A stretch of DNA of 64,000 bases from JALYXV01 sp963733505. GTDB lineage: Bacteria; Actinomycetota; Acidimicrobiia; Acidimicrobiales; Palsa-688. Numbering within the stretch: the first letter of the stretch is position 1; each line of letters opens with the position of its first letter. The notes under the pieces were generated by a model that saw only the letters and a program-made list of their open reading frames with translations, did no database searches and was not told the DNA's origin. Made by a program: the position numbers and the translations under genes. Positions 1-9,558 of this stretch are shown piece after piece. Location: the NCBI GenBank assembly GCA_963733505.1, contig CAVTDW010000017.1, positions 134,436 to 198,435 on the forward strand. The letters are read 5' to 3'.

Positions 1-2
1 CC

Positions 3-305
3 AGCGAGGTCGTGGGGTTTCGGTTGGTGGCCGGCGTCGCCGGTTTCCTGGCCCTGGCTGCCTTCTTGGTGGTCCGTCGGCGCTGGCCCCGCCTGCCGGC
101 GACGGTCGTCGACACGATCGCGGTGACGCTGTTCGGGTTGGCCGGTGCGTGGATGGCGGGTCTCGGCATCGACTGGCTGGCCCAGGGTCACAACGGAGCC
201 GGCCAATGGCTCGGTGCTGCGCCCGTCGCCTTGGCGCTCGGGGGCTACTACGGGTACCGCCTGCTGCGCGACCTGCGCCAGGCGCCGATCGTGGCTTCCA
301 CCTAG
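3..305 (+). CDS. Small or C-terminal part of an integral membrane protein
   Basis: The frame is open from the left edge of the window, so this may be the end of a longer gene; a GTG at 12 would give 97 residues. The product has three hydrophobic stretches, around residues 4-20, 37-60 and 68-85, separated by Arg-rich turns (VVRRRW, YRLLRDLRQ). This is the pattern of a small polytopic membrane protein. It converges on the ferredoxin reductase gene, whose stop lies 14 bp beyond. I do not recognise a family and cannot assign a function. Confidence 0.5.
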   Translation, partial: SEVVGFRLVAGVAGFLALAAFLVVRRRWPRLPATVVDTIAVTLFGLAGAWMAGLGIDWLAQGHNGAGQWLGAAPVALALGGYYGYRLLRDLRQAPIVAST

Positions 306-318
306 GAGACTCAGACCC

Positions 319-1515
319 CTACCCGACACCGTCGGGGTCGGGGAAGGGTTCACGGCGGGCAATCATCGACCGGTAGGCCATCAGCCGAGCGGGTCGGCTG
401 AACGCCAACGCTCCCACGATCCGGCCGTCGGAGCCATAGGCGACGACGAAGCGGTCGTCGTCGATCGAACCCTCGACTACCCGAACGTCGGGACCGACCC
501 GGCCGACGAACTGGATCTTGGTCTCGTACTGGTCCGACCAAACGTAGGGCACCGGATCGAACACCGGTGCGTCTTGGCCGTGGAGCAGCGTGAGCGCCGC
601 CGCCCGCCCCTGCTCGGCGGCATTGGTCCAGTGCTCCACCCGCATGACCTCGCCGAAGAGCGGGTTCTCCCACCGCGCCACGTCCCCTGCGGCCACCACC
701 CCGGCCAACGCCTCGCGGCCCGACAGGGCTCGGCACCACTGGTCGCAGCGCACGCCATTTTCGACGTCGAGTCCGCTGCCGGCCAGCCATTCGGTGGCGG
801 GTGCCACGCCGACGCCGATTACCACCACGTCGGCCGGGACAATGGTGCCGTCAGCCAGCACCACCGCCTCCACCCGATGCTCGCCCGCCAGGGCGGTCAC
901 ACCCGTGCCGAGTTGCAGGCGCACGCCGTGATCGGCGTGCAGGCGGGCGCAACGACGGCCGACCAGCTCGCCCACTCCCCGGACCATCGGGACCGGAAGG
1001 GCCTCGATCACCGTGACTTCCAAGCCCAGTCCACGGCAGGTGGCGGCCACTTCGGAGCCGATGAAGCCGGCGCCGACGACCACGACGCGACAGCCCGGCT
1101 CCAGGCGAGCCCGCATGGCCAGGCAGTCGTCGAGTGTGCGCAGAACGAACACGCCGTCGAGCTCCCGGAGACCGGGAAGGGTTCGGGGGTGGGCGCCTGT
1201 GGCGAGGACGAGACCATCGAAGTTCAGCGTCTCGCCTGAGTCGAGCGCGATGTTGCGACCCTGGAGGTCGACGCCGATGGCCCGGGTGGCGAGCCGGAAT
1301 TCGGCATCGAGTGCACCGAGTGGCAGGTACACCTCGTCACCCGCCATCGTCCCCGCCAGCAGCTCCTTCGACAGCGGGGGCCGGTCGTAGGGCAGATGCG
1401 GTTCGGCCCCGATCAGGGTGATGGTTCCGTCGAAACCCTCCTCCTGGAGCGTCTGGGCGGCCCGCAACCCGGCCAGCGATGCCCCGACGATGACGATCCG
1501 GCCGCCGGCGAGCAC
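319..1515 (-). CDS. FAD-dependent ferredoxin reductase (pyridine nucleotide-disulfide oxidoreductase family)
   Basis: This 398-residue flavoprotein should move electrons from NAD(P)H to the ferredoxin encoded just upstream. The N-terminal FAD-binding Rossmann motif is visible (VIVGASLAGLRAAQTL, residues 8-23). A second dinucleotide motif for NAD(P)H follows near residue 150 (VVVGAGFIGSEVA). An ATGAHPRTLPG segment and a late GDVARW FAD-contact motif complete the layout of rhodocoxin/putidaredoxin-reductase-type enzymes. The length is normal for the family. The start is a GTG 15 bp after the ferredoxin stop, so the two form one operon. Such pairs usually serve cytochrome P450s, but no P450 gene lies in this window, so the final acceptor is unknown. 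Confidence 0.9.
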   Translation of the reverse strand: MLAGGRIVIVGASLAGLRAAQTLQEEGFDGTITLIGAEPHLPYDRPPLSKELLAGTMAGDEVYLPLGALDAEFRLATRAIGVDLQGRNIALDSGETLNFDGLVLATGAHPRTLPGLRELDGVFVLRTLDDCLAMRARLEPGCRVVVVGAGFIGSEVAATCRGLGLEVTVIEALPVPMVRGVGELVGRRCARLHADHGVRLQLGTGVTALAGEHRVEAVVLADGTIVPADVVVIGVGVAPATEWLAGSGLDVENGVRCDQWCRALSGREALAGVVAAGDVARWENPLFGEVMRVEHWTNAAEQGRAAALTLLHGQDAPVFDPVPYVWSDQYETKIQFVGRVGPDVRVVEGSIDDDRFVVAYGSDGRIVGALAFSRPARLMAYRSMIARREPFPDPDGVG

Positions 1516-1530
1516 GTCAGTCGGGGTCGG

Positions 1531-1722
1531 TCAGCCCTCGATCGAGATGGCGCCCGTCGGGCATTGCCTGACCGCCTCCTCCATCTTGGGCCTGAGGGAT
1601 TCCGGCGGCTCCTCTTGGAGGATGTAGAGGTAACCGTCGTCGCGGACCTCGAACACGTCGGGCGCGACGGCCATGCACACCGCGTTGCTCTTGCACTTGT
1701 CGAAGTCCACCACCACTCGCAT
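1531..1722 (-). CDS. 3Fe-4S ferredoxin, P450-type
   Basis: This is a 63-residue acidic ferredoxin. The cluster ligands are C10 and C16 in CKSNAVC, and C53 in the CPTGAI box. The position that would carry the fourth cysteine of a 4Fe-4S site is Asn13, which is the arrangement of single-cluster 3Fe-4S ferredoxins feeding actinobacterial P450s. The start chosen is the ATG at 1722; the frame stays open upstream to 2073, but that extension is Arg-rich shadow sequence inside the neighbouring gene. The reductase follows after 15 bp. Electron transfer from that reductase is a family-based inference. Confidence 0.9.
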   Translation of the reverse strand: MRVVVDFDKCKSNAVCMAVAPDVFEVRDDGYLYILQEEPPESLRPKMEEAVRQCPTGAISIEG

Positions 1723-1748
1723 GGCGCGAACCCTACCGCCGGTGCCGT

Positions 1749-3059
1749 TCAGGCGGCGGGGAGAAGGGCGTATTGCATCGGCGCGACCTGCTGCGCCAGC
1801 TGCACGACGGGGCCCGCAACGGGGCCGCCGGCGACGACTTGGACGGTGTACACGCCCCTCGTGAACACGGCGGCCGCAGTGTGCGTTCCCCCGTCGGTGC
1901 CGCTCAGTCCGACGGCTGCGGGGATGCCCGCCACGGGAAAGTTGGTCGGCGCCGGCTTGGCCGTCGCCTTCGCCGCGGCCACCGATCGTTGGGCGTACGA
2001 CGTCGCCCCGGCCGCGGTCCGGAAGTGGTACAGGAACACGACCAGGTTCTGGCTGTTGTCGGCGGTGGACCACAGCCGTTGGTAGCCGTGGAGAAAGCCG
2101 GCGACGGTAAGCGCGGCTTGGGCATCGGGAGCCCCGTCGTCACGGGTTGCCTTCGCCAGGTCCGAGGGTCCGGTGTCGCCGACCGAATCGGGCCGCTGGA
2201 TGAATCCGGACGGAACCGCCTTGACCAGCAGCGTCAACAGTGGATCACGGTTGGCCGCGGTGGTCGGAGCGGTTGCGGTCGACTTTGCCTTGTGGGTCTG
2301 CTTCCAGAAAAAGGCGCCTCCGGCGGCGAGAATCGCGACGACCACGACGACGGCGAGCAACTTGGCACCCTTGCGGCCGGCTCGACCACTGCGTGACCGT
2401 CGCCCGTCGGTCGGCACGATGTGCCCGTTCGGTTCCATAGGGGCGACGTTGCCCTTGACCTTGACCTTGGCGCCCTTGCGCCGGCCTTTGGGCGCTTTGA
2501 CCCCGGGGGCTGCGGGGAGCACGACTCCGGGGCTGATGGGGCCGGGAGCCGTGTGATCGACATCCGGCGGCCACGCCGCGTCGACGTCGGGCGACTTGCG
2601 AGCCGCGTCCTTGGCCAGCAAGCCCCCCATCTGGTCGACCAGGTCGGGTGAGACAATCTTCGGAGCGACTGGTGCGGAAGGTGGCGCCGCCCGCGGCGGT
2701 GCGGCTGGTGCCCGTCGTGCCCGTGGGGCCGCCGGTGCGGGCGCCGCCCGACGCGGGGCAACGGGCGCCGGCGCCGCGGGTATTGGAGCAACCGCCGTCG
2801 GGGCCGGAGGCGGAGGAGCCGGCGTTTCCTCGGCGCGCATGTGGAGGGCTGCTTCCTGCACGACCAACAAGTCGTCGATCCGGTCCAGGATGACGGCGCG
2901 CTGCGCTCCCGCTTCCTCGAGCGCCTTGACCATGAGCAACTGGTCGCTGTCGAGGCTCGAGAGGTCGGCCAGCACCTCGGCGACGGTCAAGCTCAGGTAG
3001 CCCTCGTCGGGTGGCGCGGGCGCGGAAGGAGCGCTGACGGTCGCCTTTCGCGTTCTCAC
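1749..3059 (-). CDS. Unknown single-pass membrane protein with Pro/Ala-rich cytoplasmic part
   Basis: From a GTG at 3059 the protein is about 436 residues; an earlier in-frame start at 3137 would overlap the divergent gene. It begins with a helical segment (LTVAEVLADLSSLDSDQL, then a hydrophobic run ending in HMRAEE). A long Pro/Ala-rich linker follows, then a Lys/Arg-rich patch and one transmembrane helix (LLAVVVVVAILAAGGAFFW). The C-terminal 170 residues should lie outside the membrane. It ends 26 bp before the ferredoxin gene on the same strand. I do not recognise a family. The topology resembles a cytoplasmic-linker, extracytoplasmic-sensor design, which is inference. Confidence 0.7.
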   Translation of the reverse strand: MRTRKATVSAPSAPAPPDEGYLSLTVAEVLADLSSLDSDQLLMVKALEEAGAQRAVILDRIDDLLVVQEAALHMRAEETPAPPPPAPTAVAPIPAAPAPVAPRRAAPAPAAPRARRAPAAPPRAAPPSAPVAPKIVSPDLVDQMGGLLAKDAARKSPDVDAAWPPDVDHTAPGPISPGVVLPAAPGVKAPKGRRKGAKVKVKGNVAPMEPNGHIVPTDGRRSRSGRAGRKGAKLLAVVVVVAILAAGGAFFWKQTHKAKSTATAPTTAANRDPLLTLLVKAVPSGFIQRPDSVGDTGPSDLAKATRDDGAPDAQAALTVAGFLHGYQRLWSTADNSQNLVVFLYHFRTAAGATSYAQRSVAAAKATAKPAPTNFPVAGIPAAVGLSGTDGGTHTAAAVFTRGVYTVQVVAGGPVAGPVVQLAQQVAPMQYALLPAA

Positions 3060-3123
3060 ACAAGGTGTATCGGCGCGGTCGGGGCCGCCACCTGAGTGCG
3101 GGAGCGTGCCACCCTGACCACGG

Positions 3124-4329
3124 ATGAGTAATCCCACCTACGGCGAAAGCGAGATCAGGGTCGAACTCCACCCCGAGACGGTCGACACCGCTGGCCGTCG
3201 CCTCCTCAGTGCCTGGGCGGCAGGGCGTAACTTCGCGCAGGTCGCAGTGGTGGAGGAGGAGGGCCGACTGCGGGTATGGGTCGCCGACGGCGCAGCGACG
3301 CTCCCCGAGCGGCGGGCGCTGCTCGGTTCCCTGATGGCCCTGGCCACTTCAGAGCAGCTGACCGGGATCGTGTTGTCCGGCGGCTCCTCGATGCTCTGGC
3401 GATACGTGGCGAGAGCGGTCGGATTCACCGGGCCGCTGCGGGGCGATCTGCACCGCGATCTCGGCCGCGATCTCGGCCACGATCTCGGAGATCCGCTGCC
3501 CCTCGCCGCCCCCGGCGTGTCATCGGATCAGCTGCTCGAGGAACTCAACGCGTGGCTGCCCGAGGGGGCAACGGTCGGATTGGACCGGCCCCCAGGCCGA
3601 TTGCGCTCCTGGATGCGAATCGCCTCGGCCGGGATCTCGGGAACGGTTCACCTGACAGTGCGCGACGGTTCAGACGCGAGCCCGCTCCGATTGGCCGTGC
3701 CGTTCGGTGACGCAGTGTTGGCCGAGGGCGTAGCCGTGTCGATCGACACGGCGCTGGCGATCCGCAGCCGCTTCCGGCCCCTGGTCGACGACGTGCGGAT
3801 CTTCTACGACCAGTCCCTCCAGGGCCTCCGGACAGGGTCGGTCGCGGGCGCCGCCTATTCGGCGGTCCGCGACATCCATCTCAGCCCGGCCTATGCCTCG
3901 GCGGTCGCCATGGACGCCCAACCAGGCCGTCATCCGGGATGGCAGCCGCGCCACGTCGCACTGCCTCCGTTCACCCGTATCGACTCGGTCGTCGCCCATG
4001 AGTACTGGCACCAGATCGAGTTCGCACTCGAAGGCATCCGCTACGGCGACAGTGTCGAGTTCCGGCGGGATCTCGGCGGCTATTTCGGCGTGGAGACCCT
4101 CGAACACGTCATCAAGGGGTCGTCGACGGGCGCCCCGGCGCACTGGCAGCAGGCGTACCGCCGCTTGCGTGACGAGGTGTCGGCCTACGCCACCACGGCG
4201 CCGAAAGAGGCGACCGCCGAGTTGTTCAGCCAATGGTGGTGCACCGCGTCTGATCCGCCCGCGTCGGCCCGGTTCTTCGGGGAGGTACTGCGCCGGGTCT
4301 TTCCGAGCGTCGAGGGACCGCCTAGGTAG
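3124..4329 (+). CDS. Unknown protein with HExxH zinc-metalloprotease motif
   Basis: The protein is 401 residues with no signal peptide or membrane helix. Around residue 293 it carries VVAHEYWHQIEF, an HExxH motif in a helix-like context as in zincin metalloproteases. Downstream acidic residues (GGYFGVETLEHVIKG) could supply the third zinc ligand. Near residues 108-118 there is a low-complexity run made of tandem 12-bp units (HRDLGRDLGHDLGD). The gene is divergent from the membrane protein at 1749-3059, with 64 bp between the starts, and its 3' end overlaps the convergent gene at 4322 by 8 bp. The zinc site is visible; protease activity is inferred and the substrate unknown. Confidence 0.75.
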   Translation: MSNPTYGESEIRVELHPETVDTAGRRLLSAWAAGRNFAQVAVVEEEGRLRVWVADGAATLPERRALLGSLMALATSEQLTGIVLSGGSSMLWRYVARAVGFTGPLRGDLHRDLGRDLGHDLGDPLPLAAPGVSSDQLLEELNAWLPEGATVGLDRPPGRLRSWMRIASAGISGTVHLTVRDGSDASPLRLAVPFGDAVLAEGVAVSIDTALAIRSRFRPLVDDVRIFYDQSLQGLRTGSVAGAAYSAVRDIHLSPAYASAVAMDAQPGRHPGWQPRHVALPPFTRIDSVVAHEYWHQIEFALEGIRYGDSVEFRRDLGGYFGVETLEHVIKGSSTGAPAHWQQAYRRLRDEVSAYATTAPKEATAELFSQWWCTASDPPASARFFGEVLRRVFPSVEGPPR

Positions 4330-4615
4330 CGGAGGTCCAGTCGTGGCGGCACAGCTCGAAGGCCAGCGCCACCGTCTCCTTGGCGACCAATGCCCCCTCG
4401 TCATCGGTCAGCATGGTCCTGGTCATCGGCGTCGCGCCCAGGCGCGCCACGAGGGCCTCGACTCGTGGTCGCAGCTGCGGTGTGACCTGTTCGGGGTCGA
4501 CCTTGCTCAAGTAGGAGAGATAGGCCCGGTTGATCCGTTGCTGGACGGCACCGGGGGTCTCGGCCATGGTGGACACGGCCGAAGCGAACAGTTCCGCCTG
4601 GGGGGAGGGGTCCAT
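4322..4615 (-). CDS. Hypothetical 97-residue protein
   Basis: This small soluble, mostly helical protein starts at an ATG at 4615. It contains a run of acidic and Ala-rich helices (PQLRPRVEALVARLG, DDEGALVAKETVALAFEL) and no signal peptide. Its end overlaps the end of the HExxH gene by 8 bp on the opposite strand. About 56 bp separate its start from the divergent globin gene. I recognise no family. Confidence 0.6.
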   Translation of the reverse strand: MDPSPQAELFASAVSTMAETPGAVQQRINRAYLSYLSKVDPEQVTPQLRPRVEALVARLGATPMTRTMLTDDEGALVAKETVALAFELCRHDWTSAT

Positions 4616-4671
4616 AGGAACGACGGTAGTGCCGGTGCCCGGGTGGCGCGCTCGGACGTAGCGTGGACCAG

Positions 4672-5055
4672 GTGAGCGAAGGAACCGAGTCGACGCTGTA
4701 CGAGCGCGTCGGCGCGACGCCGTGGTTCACCGAATTGGTCGAACGGTTCTACCGGGGCGTCGAGTCCGATCCCGTCCTGCGGCCGCTGTATCCCGACGAC
4801 CTCGACGGTCCCCGCGAGCGGCTGACTGGCTTCTTGATCCAGTACTGGGGGGGACCCGCCGACTACAGCGCCAAACGAGGCCATCCGCGCCTTCGCATGC
4901 GCCATTTTCCCTTTGCCATCGGTCCCGCCGAACGTGATGCGTGGTACCGGCTCATGGCGGAGTCGGTCAGGCAAGGCGGGGCGACGCCCGACGACGAGGC
5001 CCAACTGCTGGCCTATTTCGAGTACACGACCAACTTCCTGGTCAACCAGGCCTGA
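4672..5055 (+). CDS. glbO: Group II truncated haemoglobin
   Basis: This is a 2-on-2 globin of about 127 residues. It opens with the family pattern LYERVGATPWFTELVERFY and a DPVLRPLYP segment. The group II block GGPADYSAKRGHPRLRMRH follows; the His in GHP and the proximal-side RMRHFPF are typical, and a Trp in DAWYRLM sits at the group II G8 position. Proteins of this family bind haem and O2 and are linked to oxygen handling or protection against nitric oxide and oxidants. Two GTG starts (4663, 4672) are possible; I chose the second, which gives the usual length. It stands alone between a divergent gene and the GAF-ANTAR gene. Confidence 0.87.
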   Translation: MSEGTESTLYERVGATPWFTELVERFYRGVESDPVLRPLYPDDLDGPRERLTGFLIQYWGGPADYSAKRGHPRLRMRHFPFAIGPAERDAWYRLMAESVRQGGATPDDEAQLLAYFEYTTNFLVNQA

Positions 5056-5114
5056 CGATCGCTCGAACGGGCAGACCGGATCGCCCCGGGAGACCGTCGC
5101 CGTAGGATGGCGGC

Positions 5115-5840
5115 ATGCCTGATGGGCGGGGCGACGTCGAGCTGGCCGAGACCTTCGCCGAGGTAGCAAGGACCCTGCTGCAAGAAGACAATGTCCATGC
5201 CATCTTGGAGCGAATCTGCGTGCTTGCGGCCGAGGTCGTCAGGGGCTGCGAAGCCGCGGGGATCTCGATCGTCGAAGGCAACAGGATCACGTCGTTGTCG
5301 AGGTCCGACGATGTCTCTCGCGTTGTCGATCGCATCCAATCCGAAACGCAGGAGGGTCCCTGTGTGGATGCGATCAAGGAACATGAGGTCTTCATGACCG
5401 GTGGCCTTTCCGAGGAGCTCCGGTGGCCCAACTTCGCGCCCCGGGCCCACGCGGAGACGGGCATCGAGAGTGTCCTGTCGCTGCGGCTCTTCGACCGCGA
5501 GGAGACGATGGGGGCCTTGAACCTCTACAGCTCCCAACCGTTTGCATTCGACGAGCAGGACGTTGCGGTGGGGTCGGTTTTCGCGGCACATGCGGCGGTC
5601 GCGCTCGCCGGAGCCAAGCGTGGAGCCGATCTCGAGGCCAAGGCCACGACCCGAGACGTGATCGGCATGGCCAAGGGCATCATCATGGCTCGCCAGAACA
5701 TCTCCGACGACGAGGCGTTTGCCGTCCTTCGTCGGGCCTCGCAGCGGATGAACGTGAAGCTCCGGGAAGTGGCGACACGAGTCGTCCACCCCGAGCCCGA
5801 GGAGGTCGTGGGTTCGGGGGGCGAGCCTCAGATGCGTTAG
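5115..5840 (+). CDS. GAF-ANTAR domain transcription antitermination regulator
   Basis: The 241-residue protein has an N-terminal GAF sensor domain (residues 5-160, with the ETQEGPCVDAI signature common in actinobacterial GAF-ANTAR proteins). A C-terminal ANTAR RNA-binding domain follows (residues 165-225: RDVIGMAKGIIMA, then DDEAFAVLRRASQRMNVKLREVA). ANTAR proteins bind tandem stem-loops in nascent RNA and suppress termination. The GAF domain supplies the signal input, here an unknown ligand. The ATG at 5115 is preceded by only a weak Shine-Dalgarno sequence. It may be co-transcribed with the coiled-coil gene that follows. Confidence 0.88.
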   Translation: MPDGRGDVELAETFAEVARTLLQEDNVHAILERICVLAAEVVRGCEAAGISIVEGNRITSLSRSDDVSRVVDRIQSETQEGPCVDAIKEHEVFMTGGLSEELRWPNFAPRAHAETGIESVLSLRLFDREETMGALNLYSSQPFAFDEQDVAVGSVFAAHAAVALAGAKRGADLEAKATTRDVIGMAKGIIMARQNISDDEAFAVLRRASQRMNVKLREVATRVVHPEPEEVVGSGGEPQMR

Positions 5841-5885
5841 TCGGTGGGCGACGGGCGCCGGGAGCTGACCGGTAGCGTCGTTGGC

Positions 5886-6818
5886 GTGGCGGAAACGGGC
5901 GTGCCCGAGGTTGCCGACGACGCAGCCCTGTATGCCGTCGTGCCCGACCAGTTCGTCGCCGCTCGTGATGCCCTGGTTCGGCGCCTTCGGGCTGGAGGCG
6001 ACAAGGCCGAAGCGGCGCGAGTCGCCAAGTTGCGCCGGCCGCCGCCGACCACGTGGGCGCTCAACCAGGTGGCCCGCCACGCACCGGCATTGATCGACGA
6101 TTTGCTCGGCGCGGGCGCAGTCCTGCGATCGGCTATGGAGAGGGCGCTGCGAGGTGATGCCTCGGAGTTGCGCCAGGCTCGAGCCGAGGAGCGCTCTGCG
6201 GTGGACGCGATCGTCGACGATGCCCGTCGCCGGCTCGAAGACGCTGGCCACGCACCGACTGATGCCATGAACCAACGCATGGCGGCCACCCTGCGGGCGG
6301 CGATCGTGGACGACTCGGTGGCGGACCTCCTGCAGCGGGGCATGCTCGATCGCGATCAGGACGCCCCAGGCTTCGGCATGGACTCGCTCGCGGCGCCGCT
6401 GCGTCTGGTGCCGCCCGCGCCGGCGGTCAAGGGCGCGGCCGTGCAAGGCGAGGGCGACGAAGGCTCCGATGGGGACGATCGGGCCGCGGGCGAAACCGCG
6501 GCCGAAACCGCGGCGAAACCGGGCGACGGGGCCGATGACGCCGGCGCAGCCAAGGCGGCGCAGGCCGACATGGCGCGTCGCCGCCAAGCGGCGGTGGCGG
6601 AGGCGGATCGTCTGGCCGCCGAAGCGCGGTCCCTGGAGGCCGAGGCCGATCGTCTCGAAGGGGAGGCAGACCGCGTGGCGAACGAGGCCAGGGCGGCCAG
6701 AGACCAAGCCGACGAGGCCCGCACCCGGGCCGATGCCGCCCGCCAGGCGGCCGACGCCCAGCGTGGCGTGGCGGATCAACTGTCAGCCGCCAGCAGGTCG
6801 AGCGCCGCCGCCAAGTGA
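5886..6818 (+). CDS. Hypothetical protein with conserved N-terminal region and C-terminal coiled coil
   Basis: From the GTG at 5886 the product is 310 residues. The N-terminal half contains a distinctive segment, RPPPTTWALNQVARHAP. I associate this with a widespread but uncharacterised actinobacterial family. The C-terminal third, after an acidic Gly/Asp/Ala-rich linker, is a long Ala/Glu/Arg heptad-rich coiled coil (for example EADRLAAEARSLEAEADRL). No membrane helix or signal peptide is present. The gene follows the GAF-ANTAR gene closely and converges on the permease gene of the ABC operon. Function unknown. Confidence 0.7.
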   Translation: MAETGVPEVADDAALYAVVPDQFVAARDALVRRLRAGGDKAEAARVAKLRRPPPTTWALNQVARHAPALIDDLLGAGAVLRSAMERALRGDASELRQARAEERSAVDAIVDDARRRLEDAGHAPTDAMNQRMAATLRAAIVDDSVADLLQRGMLDRDQDAPGFGMDSLAAPLRLVPPAPAVKGAAVQGEGDEGSDGDDRAAGETAAETAAKPGDGADDAGAAKAAQADMARRRQAAVAEADRLAAEARSLEAEADRLEGEADRVANEARAARDQADEARTRADAARQAADAQRGVADQLSAASRSSAAAK

Positions 6819-6876
6819 CTCGAGGCGCCCAGTGAAAACAGAACTGAAACCGCTCTCTGCGAAGTGCGACGGCTGG

Positions 6877-9558
6877 CTACAGGTCGCGAATCGTCTCGAC
6901 GATGGGACGTCGGGTCGCCCGTACGGTTACCTCGGCCGCCGCGGCGGCCGCCACCACGGACAGGACTCCCATCACGGCTAGGTAGCCCCACGGGAGGGTC
7001 AACCCGCTGGGCGCCGGGTCGAATACCCCGGTCAGGATCTTCACCAGCATTTGGGTCAGGCCCCACCCAGCCAGTGCGCCGAGCACCAAGCCGACGAGGG
7101 TGATGATCGCCGCCTCGACTCGGACAAACGCCGCCACCTGGCGCGGTCGGGCGCCCAGCGCCCGAGCGATCGCAAAGCCCCGGCGCCGCTCGTGGAGCCC
7201 AAGCCCGAGGACCAAGCCGGTCGCGGCCACCGCCAGCAACAGGGCGAACCCGAGTTCGACGCGGGTGAGGCCCGACAGGTCGACGGCCGTCAGCGACGAT
7301 CCGACCTGGCGGCGGCTCGTTACGAGATCGGTCACCACAGCGCCAGAAGCGGAACCGACGCGAGCCCGGACCGCGATCGGCCACCGCGACTCGCGACGCG
7401 GTCCCGGTGGTGAGCAGGAAGGTGTTGTTGGCCGGCTGCCCGGTGGCGGCCGTCCGCGCCGCGACATAGTCGGCGTTGGCGACCAGAAAGCTGTCACGGG
7501 GGGCGGTCGGGAACTCCTTGGCGACGCCCAGATAGTGGAACGTGACCTCGGTCAGCTGCCCGCTGGCGGCGTCGCGCAGCCGGAGTCGGAGCTGGTCGCC
7601 AATGTTCAGCTGGAAGTCCTTCACCGTCTCGGCGCTCACGAGGATGCCGTCGGGCTGGCGGGCTAGCTGTCCCATTAGCTGCCGGCGCGTCCCGCCCCGG
7701 AAATACGTGTCCTGCAACGTCGCCCCGGCCACGACTGTTGGGGCGCGGACGCCGAACAGGTCCTGCAGGTCAGCGCCGACATACGCAAAACGGTGCGCCA
7801 TTGGCTCGACGTGACGGACCCCGGCAATGGCGGCCAGGGCAGCAGGCAGACCGGCTGGCGGACCAGAGGTGCCCGGGTACGAGACGGTGACATCCGCTCC
7901 ATTGCTGAGCACCGCGTCGACCCCCGCCTGATGGTGGTAGGTGCTGTTGAAGACCGCGGTCGACGCTGCGAACGCCACGGTCAGGGCGATCAGCGCGACC
8001 GGCCGCGACAGTCGGCGCCGTTGACGCGACAAGCTGGCGGCGATGGTGGCCGACAAGTTTCCTGCGACCGGCTGGGCGGCGGCGGCCACCAACCGGCGTC
8101 CAGGCCCGAACAATGCGTCGGCGATCCGCCAGGCCAGGAGGCCGCAGCCGGCCCAGAACAACAGCGGGCCGGACAGAGCCCAGTAGTTGACCGACAGCGT
8201 GGGGAGGCCCTCGGGCACCAGGACGATCCGGTAGCCCGCTCGGCTCGTGAGCCAGAAGATCACGCCTGACGCGCCCGAGCAGCCAGAGGTCGAGCAAACC
8301 GCGCATCCAACGCGACCGGTCCCGCCGCCCGAGCGGCTGACGAGCGGCCGCCACCGTGACTCGGCGGGCGTCGCGCCAGGCCGGGACGACGATCGCCCAG
8401 GCGGCGATCACCACGCCGACCAGCGCCGAAGCCAGCGCCCACGCGATGCCTGACAATCGTCGACGCACCGAAGGTGGCCGAACCGAACGACGTGCGGCCG
8501 ACGACCGCAGCCGCGCCCAGCCCGCCGCCGCGCCGACCACTGCGACCGCGGCCGCCTCTGCCGCCGCGATGGCGACCATGGTGCGCACGGTTGCGCCCCG
8601 CACCCGCAGCAGTGCCATCTCCCGGCGCCGCCGGTCCGCCGCCGCGGCGGACACCGTCGCGGTCAACAGCCCGGCCAGGGCCACGCCGGGCAGCCCGAGC
8701 AAGATGAACAGAACCTGGGCGTACAGCGAATCCCCTCGTGCCCCGTCGAGGGCGGCGGCCAGGTTGTTGGCGACTGTCGCCCCGCCCGCCGGCGCTCGCT
8801 TCGAGGTTGCGGGCCGCCCCGCTGACCTGATTGAAGGCGGCCGAAGGATCGCGGGGCAGGTGGTGATCCAGCCGGGCGTGAACCTGGAAGCGCACAAGGT
8901 CGGGCCGCGATGCCGCCAGCGTGTCGAACGTGGCGTGCCAGCGCTGCGCCGGGAGGACGATGACGTTGTCGGGCGGCGCCGAGGCCGAAGCGCCGGCGGC
9001 TGCGCCGACGGCCTGGAACAGTGAGTCGGCCTGGGGCAGGTCGACCACCCCGTCGACGCGAACCGTGACCGCGTCCAGACCGGCGCGGCCGATGCTGACC
9101 GTATCGCCCGGTCCCGCGTGCAGGTTTGCCGCGGTCTGCTGGGCCAGCAGCACCCCGGTAGCGTCGCCGACGAGTACCCGCAGCTCACCGGGAAATGCGG
9201 CGCCGTAGCCGAGCGGGACGCCGACCACGACGCCGGGTCCGGTGGCCTGGATGGTGCTTCCCGTGGCCGCCCGCAGCCCGGTGGTGGTACCGAAGTCGAC
9301 TGGGAGGGCCGCCTCTACCCGCGGCGCGGCGGCCGCGGCGGCCAGAACCGTTCCTGGATCGACGCCCTGGTGCGCCTCGATCTGCCAGTCGACTGCGACC
9401 TGCCGGGTGGCGGTGGTGGTCATCGTGGCCAGGGCGCCGGACAAGAAGGTGGCGATCGATGCCAACAGTGCCACCGCCACTGCCACGCCGGCCGCCGACC
9501 CGGCCAACCGGCCCGGGCGACGGCGGACCAAACCGGCCAACCAGGCGCCGGCGCTCAT
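6877..9558 (-). CDS. FtsX-like ABC transporter permease (reading frame interrupted three times)
   Basis: Pieces of one permease of about 890 residues lie in successive frames: roughly 9558-8800, 8800-8270, 8270-7370 and 7370-6877. Together they show an N-terminal helix (LAGSAAGVAVAVALLASIATF), a large extracytoplasmic domain, a central membrane block (LGLPGVALAGLLTATVSAAAAD) and a C-terminal FtsX block (LGFALLLAVAATGLVLGLGLHERRRGFAIARALGA). This is the two-FtsX, MacB-like arrangement. Each break is explained by one surplus base. The ATG start overlaps the ATPase stop (ATGA). With the two upstream ATPases and the lipoprotein it forms a LolCDE/MacB-like system whose substrate is unknown. Sequencing error is likelier than decay, because both sides of each break stay well conserved. 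Confidence 0.8.
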
